Source: an uncultured Collinsella sp. (GTDB lineage: Bacteria > Actinomycetota > Coriobacteriia > Coriobacteriales > Coriobacteriaceae). From it: 50,926 nt of DNA. The notes beneath the pieces were generated by a model. The model made no database searches. It was not told the origin of the DNA and saw only the letters and a program-made list of their open reading frames with translations. This document shows, in pieces, positions 44,160 to 50,926 of this stretch (the first letter of the stretch is position 1; every line of letters begins with the position of its first letter). Both the position numbers and the translations under genes were made by a program. The DNA lies in assembly GCA_958369225.1 (NCBI GenBank), contig CATXID010000010.1, positions 1 through 50,926 of the forward strand, read 5' to 3'.

Positions 44160-45986
44160 TTAGGCCTCGCCTCCCTTCGTGACAGCGGCATCCGCGGTCG
44201 CTGCAGTGATTTTCCAGCTCGCGGCCTGTTCGTATTCGGCCCACATCTTGGCATACAGACCCTCTTGGGACAGCAACTCGGCATGGGTACCCGACTCCTG
44301 CACGCTACCCTGGTTGAGCACCACGATCTTGTCGGCCCCCACTACAGTCGAGAGTCGGTGCGCAATCATAATGACCGTGCGACCCGCCGCCAGCTTGCTA
44401 AAGGCGCGCTGGATGAGCGCCTCGTTCTCGGGGTCGGCAAACGCCGTGGCCTCATCGAGCACCACGATAGGCGCGTCTTTAAGGATCGCGCGGGCGAGTG
44501 CCACGCGCTGGACCTCGCCGCCCGAAAGATATGCTCCGCCGGCACCGAGCATGGTATTGATGCCCTGTGGAAGCTTGGCCACAATGTCGTCGCACTGAGC
44601 TGCGGAGAGGGCCGCACGCACTTCGTCGTCAGTGGCCGTAGGCTTGGAAGCGCGCACGTTATCGGCAAGTGTTTGCCGGAACAGCTGGTTGGTCTGGAAC
44701 ACGAAGGCGACCTGGTCCATAAGCTCGTGCGGATCCATATCGCGAACGTCCACACCACCTACGAGCACTCGACCCGAGGAAACATCCCAAAAACGAGGAA
44801 TCAGGCTTGCGCAGGTTGACTTGCCGCCGCCCGAAGGACCCACAAGCGCAAGGGCACTACCAGCGGGAACGCTGAAACTTACATGGCTAACGGCAGGTGC
44901 TTCGGCACCCTCGTACGTAAAGCTCACGTCCTCAAATCGCACGTCGCCGCCGGCAGGGTGCTTGGGTTGCACGGGCACGGAGAGCCGCTTGGAATCCATG
45001 ACGCTTCGAATGCGAGCCAGCGAATCGGCACTCATCTGAGAGGCCTCGCCCACAAACATGAGCTTGGTCATGGCCGTCGGTACCACGGCCGAAAATATCG
45101 CGTAAAACGTGAAGTTGGTCATAAAGCGTGCAAAGTCCGTCTCGCCCGGCGCCAACAGCAACGCCACGGGCAACAGGAATGTCACAAGACCATTGAGCGC
45201 GGTAAGGTTGAGTACCTGCGGACCTCGGCAAAACGTGCCCGCATAGCTTTGTGCCATGTCGGCGTATTCGGCGATCGCGTCGTGGAACGCCTTAAAGGAA
45301 TAGACCGTCTGCTGAAACACCTTGACCACGGGAATGCCGCGTACGTATTCGGTACCGGTCTTGTTCATCTTGACCAGCGCGCCCATGTAGGCCTTCATGA
45401 ACTCGGCGCCCTTGCCGCTCATCATGGTGGCCATGGCGCCAAGCGAAACGACGACCGAGATAAGGCATGCCGCGCCCAAGCGCCAATCGAGGGCGAAAAG
45501 CAGCACGAGCAGACCTGCGACCATGGCGGTGGCGCCGGCGATATCGGGCAGCATGTGCGCGAGCAGTGTCTCGGTTGAGGCGGCGCATCCGTCTACGATA
45601 CGGCGCAGCTCACCGGTGGCGTGCGTGTCAAAGTAGCCGAGCGGCAGCTTAAGCAGATGCTCGCTCGTAGCCTTGCGGATATTGGACGCGCAACGAAACG
45701 CGGATAGGTGTGTGCACATGAGCCCCACGAAATAAATCACGATGCTTGCCAGCGCAAACCCCACGGCCCACCAGCCATACGTCGCGATGTCCCAGGCTTC
45801 GCTCCAGTTAGGTGCCACGGCGATCAGATCGCGCGCGACAAGCCAAATGCACACGTACGGGCCAAAGCTCAGCAGCTGCGAGAGCGCCGAGAGGGCCATG
45901 CCCAAATATGTTAGGAATTTACGGTCGCCGGCATATGCAAGCAGCTCGCCGATACCGCCGCCTTCCTTTTTTGATCCCTTTGCCAT
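44160..45986 (-). CDS. ABC transporter, fused permease-ATPase (YbtP/IrtA-like), first subunit
   Basis: 608 aa from ATG 45986 (AAAGGA upstream). Six membrane segments, then Walker A GPSGGGKST (383-391), LSGGEVQ, and Walker B with DEATAFADPENE (511-522), wording often seen in siderophore-type members of the family. The substrate cannot be fixed from sequence. It is the first gene of the operon, divergent from an AraC-type regulator and preceded by the palindromic operator shared with the P-type ATPase operon. That shared site favours a metal or metallophore role. Confidence 0.85.
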   Translation of the reverse strand: MAKGSKKEGGGIGELLAYAGDRKFLTYLGMALSALSQLLSFGPYVCIWLVARDLIAVAPNWSEAWDIATYGWWAVGFALASIVIYFVGLMCTHLSAFRCASNIRKATSEHLLKLPLGYFDTHATGELRRIVDGCAASTETLLAHMLPDIAGATAMVAGLLVLLFALDWRLGAACLISVVVSLGAMATMMSGKGAEFMKAYMGALVKMNKTGTEYVRGIPVVKVFQQTVYSFKAFHDAIAEYADMAQSYAGTFCRGPQVLNLTALNGLVTFLLPVALLLAPGETDFARFMTNFTFYAIFSAVVPTAMTKLMFVGEASQMSADSLARIRSVMDSKRLSVPVQPKHPAGGDVRFEDVSFTYEGAEAPAVSHVSFSVPAGSALALVGPSGGGKSTCASLIPRFWDVSSGRVLVGGVDVRDMDPHELMDQVAFVFQTNQLFRQTLADNVRASKPTATDDEVRAALSAAQCDDIVAKLPQGINTMLGAGGAYLSGGEVQRVALARAILKDAPIVVLDEATAFADPENEALIQRAFSKLAAGRTVIMIAHRLSTVVGADKIVVLNQGSVQESGTHAELLSQEGLYAKMWAEYEQAASWKITAATADAAVTKGGEA

Positions 45987-46039
45987 GAGATTCCTTTCTA
46001 ACGGCTTGAGAGTTAACCGTAATGAACTTATCATTGATG

Positions 46040-46057
46040 TGTTAGCCATGGCTCACA
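46040..46057. promoter_or_regulatory. Palindromic operator upstream of the ABC pair
   Basis: TGTTAGCCATGGCTCACA: an 18-bp dyad with one mismatched pair, 54 bp upstream of the first ABC gene and 44 bp upstream of the divergent AraC gene. It shares its core with the site at 42315-42334. Confidence 0.65.
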
Positions 46058-46100
46058 ATCAAGCCAGGCGTGGACGTTTCTGCAAAGGAAAGGGACGCTT

Positions 46101-47105
46101 TTGCAAATACGGCGGGCAGCGACCGACATAACCGAGCTCTACGCACCGCAGTTTGAGCAGTTTGGCCTGGAGCTTACCGGCAAGGGCGCCGTCTTTACCG
46201 GCGAGGTGGCAAACGATCGGGCGCACGGACGCGCATGGATCATGCCTCTCTCCCCCGCCTGCATCGTTATGGAGCATTTCATTACCCCGATGCACGATAT
46301 GTACCTGACCGAATACACACCCGAACCGTACGCCTGCGTGAGCGAGGTCAGCGCGCCCACACTTATATGCATGCCCGAGGCTGGCATAACGCCTGCGAAC
46401 CTTAAACCCTTGCATGGACCGTGGCCGAACAGCGCGGTGTGCAGCTTTATCCAAGATAGCTGCGGCGAGGAACTAAGTCCGCTGTTTGCAGGGCAGCTTT
46501 ATCACTCGCGCTCGGTGCTCTTTTTGCCCGGGTATTTTGACGAGCTGGAGCATCGGTATCCCACTGAGTTCGTGGGAGTCTTTGAAGCGTTTGCCGAGTC
46601 GTGGCACGAGGAGGCGACGTCTGCCATCTGCCACACGCTGCGCCGGATTAACGAGGACCGCGCCCGCACCGTAGGCGGACACGTCTATATGCAAGGCATC
46701 GTGGAGACCATGGTCGCGGAGCTCGCCTGTTCGCGCGCGGCCCACAAGCAGGCGCGGCGGGCGGCAGACACGCGCGCCAGCATAACCATTGCCGAAGAAG
46801 CAACGGCAATGATTGAGCGCGCGCTCGACAAAGGCAGACGTGTGGGTATCAACGAGGTAGCCGAGAGGCTCTACACAAGCCGCTCCAAGCTATGCGCCAC
46901 CTTTAAGGCCCAAACCGGCGAGTCCCTGGGTGCCTACATTCGCAGATGCCGTATGGAGCGAGCACAGGACCTTTTGGCCGACAGCTCGCTGACGATAGCG
47001 CAGGTGGCAGAGCGTCTAGGCTACCCTCAGCAGGCCGCCTTCGCCCAAGCCTTCAAGCAACACACCGGCACCACCCCCACTACCTGGCGCTCCCAACATA
47101 TATAA
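46101..47105 (+). CDS. AraC-family transcriptional regulator
   Basis: 334 aa from a TTG at 46101 with GGAAAGGG upstream; no better ATG fits the domain. The C-terminal ~100 residues hold two helix-turn-helix units: INEVAERLYTSRSKLCATFKAQTGESLGAYIRRCRMERAQDLL and then LTIAQVAERLGYPQQAAFAQAFKQHTGTTPTTWR. The N-terminal ~220 residues are a sensor domain without a recognised cupin motif. It is divergent from the ABC pair and likely activates it, as YbtA does for yersiniabactin transport; the ligand is unknown. Confidence 0.88.
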   Translation: MQIRRAATDITELYAPQFEQFGLELTGKGAVFTGEVANDRAHGRAWIMPLSPACIVMEHFITPMHDMYLTEYTPEPYACVSEVSAPTLICMPEAGITPANLKPLHGPWPNSAVCSFIQDSCGEELSPLFAGQLYHSRSVLFLPGYFDELEHRYPTEFVGVFEAFAESWHEEATSAICHTLRRINEDRARTVGGHVYMQGIVETMVAELACSRAAHKQARRAADTRASITIAEEATAMIERALDKGRRVGINEVAERLYTSRSKLCATFKAQTGESLGAYIRRCRMERAQDLLADSSLTIAQVAERLGYPQQAAFAQAFKQHTGTTPTTWRSQHI

Positions 47106-47200
47106 AGAATGAGGACGCCATCAGCGCCCTCATTCACCAAATTTCATTCAGCCCCGCCTGACCCGAACGGCCGAGTCGTTGCAGAACCCGGGAGCCCCGT

Positions 47201-48877
47201 TTACGAGAGCGACGTTCTCAGCAATTCGTTGAAGAGCTTCGGGTTGCCCTTGCCGCGGCTCGCCTTCATGCACTGGCCTACCAAAAAGCCGATAACCTTC
47301 TGGTTGCCGTCACGATACTGCTGCGCCTGATCGGCACAGTTTGCCAGCACCTCGTCCACGATCGGCTGCAGCGCGCCGGCATCGCTCACCTGACGCATGC
47401 CGCGCTCGTCGACGATCTTGTTGGGATCGTCACCGGTCTGGGCCATGGCCTCAAAGACCTCGTGCGCCTGGTTGGAGCTAATGGCATCGGTCGCCAGCAA
47501 CTTGGCAAGAGCTGCTACCTGAGCCGGCGCGATGCCGGACTCGGCGAGCGACGCGCCTGCGCCCTTAAGGTAGGCGATCATCTCGTTCACCAGCAGGTTT
47601 GCAACCGTCTGGGCCTCCTTGCCGGCCATACCGGCAGCGGCGGCCTCAAAGAAGTCGGCAAACTCCGGGTCGCCGGCGATCTGCTCGGCGTCGGCCGCCT
47701 TAATGCCAAAGTCGGCCTCAAAACGGGCGCACTTGGCATCGGGCAGCTCGGGAATCTCGCCACGGCAACGGTCGATAAACTCGTCGTCCAGGTCGAACGG
47801 CGCCAGGTCGGGATCGGGGAACAGACGATAGTCGTCTGCCGTTTCCTTCACACGCATGACCACGGTGCGCTTGCGGCTGGGCTCCCAGTGGCGGGTCTCC
47901 TGATAGATGATGCCGCCCTCCTCGAGCACCTCGGCCTGGCGGCAGATCTCGTAGGCAAGGCCGTCATGCAGGCTCTTAAACGAGTTGAGGTTCTTGAGCT
48001 CGGTCTTGGTGCCCAGCTTGGTCTCGCCGCGGCGGCGCAGCGACACGTTGCCGTCGCAGCGCATGGAACCCTTCTCCATGGAGCAATCGGAAATGCCCAG
48101 CGTCACAAAGATGCGACGGAGCTTCTCCATAAACAGACGAGCCTCCTCGGGCGTGCGCAGATCGGGCTCGGTGACAAGCTCGATGAGCGGCGTACCGCAG
48201 CGGTTGTAGTCGACAAGCGACTCGGCCGCGGCGGTAATGCGCCCCTCGGCGCCGCCCACGTGAACCATCTTGGCGGCGTCCTCCTCCATGTGGATGCGCA
48301 GGATGCGGATGGGCACCGTGTAGGAACCGTCCTCGCGACGCTCGGGCATCTGCAGGTTGGACGCATCGTAGCTGGCCAGATGGCCGGCGCGCTGGTTGCC
48401 CTCGCGCATGGTCGACGTCATGGACGTGGACAGGCCCTCGGCGTTGGCCGAAGCGCTCGCCAGGCTCTGGGCCTCGGCCTCGCCAAACGCGCAGTCGGGG
48501 CGCTCGGCGGCACCGCGACCGGTCACGTCCAGGTCCAGGTGACCGTACATGGCAAAGGCGACCGGACCCTGCGTGGTCTGGAAGTTCTTGGCCATATCGG
48601 GATAGAAGTAGTGCTTGCGGTAGAACATCGAGTGGCGCTGGATCTCGCAGTTGGTGGCGAGACCGGCCTTGACGATGCTCTCGATGGCGCGCCTGTTGGG
48701 CACCGGCAGCGCGCCGGGCAGGCCCAGGCACACCGGGCACACGTTGGCGTTGGGCTCGTCGTCGTGGCTGAGCTTGCAGTTGCAGAACATCTTGGTATCG
48801 AGTGCGGTGAGCTCGGTATGGATCTCCAGGCCGATCACGGCCTCCCAATCCTGCAGGACCTCGGAAAGCTCCTTCAT
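47201..48877 (-). CDS. gatB: Aspartyl/glutamyl-tRNA amidotransferase subunit B
   Basis: 558 aa, longer than the usual ~475-500. It carries the kinase/amidation site of GatCAB, which converts Glu-tRNA(Gln) and Asp-tRNA(Asn) to the amidated forms. Motifs: GLEIHTELTALDTKMFCNC, NVCPVCLGLPGALP, RIHMEEDAAKMVH, VDYNRCGTPLIELVTEPD, GSMRCDGNVSLRR and the DYRLFPDPDL segment, with a C-terminal YqeY-like tail. A ~65-residue Ala/Ser/Glu-rich insertion lies at ~118-186, between YFYPDMAKNFQ and RIHMEED. The start overlaps the gatA stop (TAATG). Confidence 0.96.
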   Translation of the reverse strand: MKELSEVLQDWEAVIGLEIHTELTALDTKMFCNCKLSHDDEPNANVCPVCLGLPGALPVPNRRAIESIVKAGLATNCEIQRHSMFYRKHYFYPDMAKNFQTTQGPVAFAMYGHLDLDVTGRGAAERPDCAFGEAEAQSLASASANAEGLSTSMTSTMREGNQRAGHLASYDASNLQMPERREDGSYTVPIRILRIHMEEDAAKMVHVGGAEGRITAAAESLVDYNRCGTPLIELVTEPDLRTPEEARLFMEKLRRIFVTLGISDCSMEKGSMRCDGNVSLRRRGETKLGTKTELKNLNSFKSLHDGLAYEICRQAEVLEEGGIIYQETRHWEPSRKRTVVMRVKETADDYRLFPDPDLAPFDLDDEFIDRCRGEIPELPDAKCARFEADFGIKAADAEQIAGDPEFADFFEAAAAGMAGKEAQTVANLLVNEMIAYLKGAGASLAESGIAPAQVAALAKLLATDAISSNQAHEVFEAMAQTGDDPNKIVDERGMRQVSDAGALQPIVDEVLANCADQAQQYRDGNQKVIGFLVGQCMKASRGKGNPKLFNELLRTSLS

Positions 48878-50391
48878 TACAGCTCGCCTCCCTTCCCGGC
48901 AAAATCGGGCGCTACGGAAAGCGCGGGCGCACCCGTGGCGGCATCGGCAAAGCCGCGCTCCAGGGCGCGGGCAAACGTGAGCAGCTGACGGTCCTTAAAG
49001 GCAGGCCCCACCAGCTGGGCAGAAACGGGCAGCTTGCTGTCCTCGCCCAGGCCCAGCGGCACCGAGATACCGCCGTTGCCGCAAATGTTGAGCGAGATGG
49101 TATACAGGTCGGAGAGATACATCTGCGTGGGGTCGCTGATCTCGCCAAACTTAAAGGCCGTGCGCGGCGAGGCGGGCATGAGGATGGTGTCCACCTTGGC
49201 ATACGCGGCGTCGTAATCCTGCGTGATGAGTGTGCGAGCCTTCTGTGCGGCGTAGTAGTACTTGTCGTACACTCCCGAGCTCAACAGGTAGGCGCCGAGC
49301 ATCTGACGGCGCTTGGCCTCGGCGCCAAAGCCGTGGGCGCGCGAAAGCGAGCTCTGGTCGGACAGGTTGGCGCAGCCCTCCTCCTGATAGCCGTAGCGAA
49401 TGCCGTCGAAACGAGCCAAGTTGGAGAACGCCTCGGCCGGGCCGATGACGTAGTAGGCGGCGATGGCGGCGTCCAGGTGCGGCAGGTCGACCTCCACGAG
49501 CTCGGCGCCCTGGTTCTGCAGCTCCTGGGCGGCGCGCTGAACAGCGGCCTTGACCTCGGGCGTCAGACCCTCGGCCTCCATAAACGCGGGGATGACGCCC
49601 ACGCGTTTGCCCTCGATGCTGTCGTTGAGATGCTCGGTAAAGTCGACGGCGCAGTCCTGGCTGGTGCAGTCGTACGGATCGTGGCCCGCGCCGGTAAGCG
49701 CGTTCATGGCCAGCGCGACATCCTCGACCGTGCGGCCAAAGGGTCCCACCTGGTCGAGCGACGAGCCAAAGGCAACCACGCCGTAACGGCTCACGGCGCC
49801 ATACGTGGGCTTAAGGCCCACCACGCCGCACAGCGACGCCGGCTGGCGAATGGAACCGCCGGTGTCCGAGCCCAGCGAGAGCGCGACCTCGCCCGCGGCG
49901 ACGGCGGCAGCGGAGCCACCCGAGGAGCCGCCGGGCACGCGCTCGGTATCCCAAGGGTTGTTGGTACGGTGGAACGCCGAACTCTCGGTGGAGCTACCGA
50001 AGGCAAACTCGTCCATGTTGGCCTTGCCCATGGGCAGGCAGCCGGCATCGAGCATGCGCTGGACGCAGGTAGCGGTGTAGACGCTCTGGTAGTCCTCGAG
50101 CATGCGAGACGCGCAGGTGGTACGCGTGCCCACAAGGTTCATGTTGTCCTTGATGGCCAGCGGCACGCCCGCAAGCGGGGGCAGCGGCTTGCCTGCGGCA
50201 CGGTCGGCATCCACGCGCGCAGCGGCCTCGAGCGCAAGCTCGGGCGCCACCTGCAGGAATGCCTGGACCCCGCCCTCGCGCGCCTCGATGGCGGCAAGGG
50301 AGGCCTGGGCCACCTCGGTAGCGGTAAAGTCGCCGGCGGCAACGCCCGCGGCAATCTGGGCGGCGGTAAGGGAATCGAAGCTCTGCGCCAT
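48877..50391 (-). CDS. gatA: Aspartyl/glutamyl-tRNA amidotransferase subunit A
   Basis: 504 aa. Amidase-signature enzyme that releases ammonia from glutamine for GatB. The catalytic triad is Lys81 (GVPLAIKDN), cis-Ser156 (GGSSGGS) and the nucleophile Ser180 (GSDTGGSIRQPA). Both ends overlap its neighbours by one base, so gatC-gatA-gatB are translationally coupled. The intact set implies the organism lacks, or supplements, GlnRS/AsnRS. Confidence 0.97.
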   Translation of the reverse strand: MAQSFDSLTAAQIAAGVAAGDFTATEVAQASLAAIEAREGGVQAFLQVAPELALEAAARVDADRAAGKPLPPLAGVPLAIKDNMNLVGTRTTCASRMLEDYQSVYTATCVQRMLDAGCLPMGKANMDEFAFGSSTESSAFHRTNNPWDTERVPGGSSGGSAAAVAAGEVALSLGSDTGGSIRQPASLCGVVGLKPTYGAVSRYGVVAFGSSLDQVGPFGRTVEDVALAMNALTGAGHDPYDCTSQDCAVDFTEHLNDSIEGKRVGVIPAFMEAEGLTPEVKAAVQRAAQELQNQGAELVEVDLPHLDAAIAAYYVIGPAEAFSNLARFDGIRYGYQEEGCANLSDQSSLSRAHGFGAEAKRRQMLGAYLLSSGVYDKYYYAAQKARTLITQDYDAAYAKVDTILMPASPRTAFKFGEISDPTQMYLSDLYTISLNICGNGGISVPLGLGEDSKLPVSAQLVGPAFKDRQLLTFARALERGFADAATGAPALSVAPDFAGKGGEL

Positions 50392-50702
50392 TACTCGCTC
50401 TCCCCCTCTCCCAAAATGGACGGCACGCGGAAGTAACGGTTGCGCGCGCTGCCGGCGTTTTCGAGCGCAACGTCGAGCGGCAGGTCGCGCTCGGGCTCGC
50501 GCAGGTCGTCGCCCATCACGTTGGACAGGCTTCCGATGGGATGGAACGTGGGCTCCACGTCGGGCAAGTCATATTGCAAGACGGGCTCGAGCATCTGGAT
50601 GGCGTCGTTCATGTAGGACGTCATCTGGGTGAGCTCGTCATCGGTCAGTGCGATCTTTGCGTACTCGGCGATGCCGCGCACGTCTTTCTCGCTGAGTGCC
50701 AT
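50391..50702 (-). CDS. gatC: Aspartyl/glutamyl-tRNA amidotransferase subunit C
   Basis: 103 aa from ATG 50702 (AAGGGAG upstream). Starts ALSEKDVRGIAEYAKIALTDDELTQM, the GatC pattern; YDLPDVEPTFHPIG and LREPERDLPL follow. A belt protein that wraps GatA and GatB. First gene of the operon, with TATACT (50743-50738) as a likely -10. Confidence 0.95.
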   Translation of the reverse strand: MALSEKDVRGIAEYAKIALTDDELTQMTSYMNDAIQMLEPVLQYDLPDVEPTFHPIGSLSNVMGDDLREPERDLPLDVALENAGSARNRYFRVPSILGEGESE

Positions 50703-50737
50703 AGGCGCTCCCTTCCGCATAACAGATAAACCGCTCT

Positions 50738-50743
50738 AGTATA
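50738..50743 (-). promoter_or_regulatory. -10 element of the gatCAB promoter
   Basis: Minus-strand TATACT, 36 bp upstream of the gatC ATG. The -35 region 17 bp further up (TGCTCC-like) is weak. Confidence 0.4.
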
Positions 50744-50838
50744 CAAGGCAACGCCGCTTGGAGCAGGTGCTTTACCCAAATGCAGCGAAAACGTAACGAG
50801 GGCAGCGGGCTGACAGGCGGCGGGCTGGTGGTTCTGCA

Positions 50839-50926
50839 GCGAAACCGCACCGTCCATAGCGAAAACCGCGTCGCCCACAACGAAAACCGTCCCGCCCACA
50901 ACGAAAACCGTCCCGCCCACAACGAA
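50839..50926. repeat. 21-bp tandem repeat running off the right edge
   Basis: CGAAAACCG recurs with a period of 21 bp: units around 50859, 50880, 50901 and 50922, with a weaker copy at 50839. The last units are identical (CCCACAACGAAAACCGTCCC). Frames through it on the minus strand give heptad-like repeats and overlap the gatC start, so they are not treated as genes. The array extends beyond the window. Confidence 0.85.

Noticed and set aside
50638..50922. Minus-strand frames with GGTVFVV or WAGRFSL heptad repeats
   Set aside because: Two frames give equally regular repeats because the DNA repeat is 21 bp, and both run into the gatC start.
50839..50926. CRISPR array at the right edge
   Set aside because: The period of 21 bp leaves no room for spacers.

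Overview
The window looks like a chromosomal segment of a Coriobacteriia gut anaerobe, most like Collinsella. The signs are a GC-rich genome with strong third-position bias, a tmRNA tag ending in ALAA, type III glutamine synthetase, a B12-dependent methionine synthase split from its activation domain, several iron-containing alcohol/glycerol dehydrogenases, and large STAND-BTAD regulators. The genus is an inference from gene content, not from a marker search.

Layout. Positions 1-3650 are the right end of an integrative element: a truncated DUF262/DUF1524 (GmrSD-like) defence gene, a MobC-like protein, a tyrosine integrase, an excisionase, a three-operator control region and a divergent Xre-type repressor. 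After these comes a gene-free stretch with repeated TTTACTCCC motifs that abuts the 3' end of guaA, a known integration hotspot. Positions 3650-13825 hold housekeeping and fermentation genes: guaA, asparaginase, a divergent HTH/HAD-like pair around a perfect palindrome, ychF, a four-cluster ferredoxin, two GldA-type dehydrogenases and a Fe-dependent alcohol dehydrogenase. Positions 14326-18668 hold two TPR-like proteins and a single-chain MurT-GatD fusion that should amidate lipid II, followed by tRNA-Glu.

Positions 19041-28936 carry glnN, a metF/MetH-activation/metH operon for methionine synthesis, a DUF711 protein, a methyltransferase and a YhbY RNA-binding protein. Two striking palindromic structures lie in the gaps. 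Positions 29006-37357 hold an orphan 999-aa STAND-BTAD regulator, amino-sugar genes (nagB, EIIA-Glc, glmM), the rplM-rpsI operon and a patatin. Positions 37358-39841 hold 61-bp tandem palindromic repeats, the tmRNA gene and a RelB/PIN toxin-antitoxin pair.

Positions 39867-47105 look like a metal-homeostasis locus. A P1B-type ATPase with a DUF6110 partner and a YbtPQ/IrtAB-like heterodimeric ABC pair with a divergent AraC regulator are each preceded by a copy of the same near-palindromic operator (core GTTAGCCATGGCTAAC). This suggests one metal-sensing regulator controls both. Positions 47201-50702 are gatCAB for Gln-tRNA/Asn-tRNA amidation, with an unusual insertion in GatB; the window ends in a 21-bp tandem repeat.

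All functions are read from translated motifs and context by eye. No database search was run.
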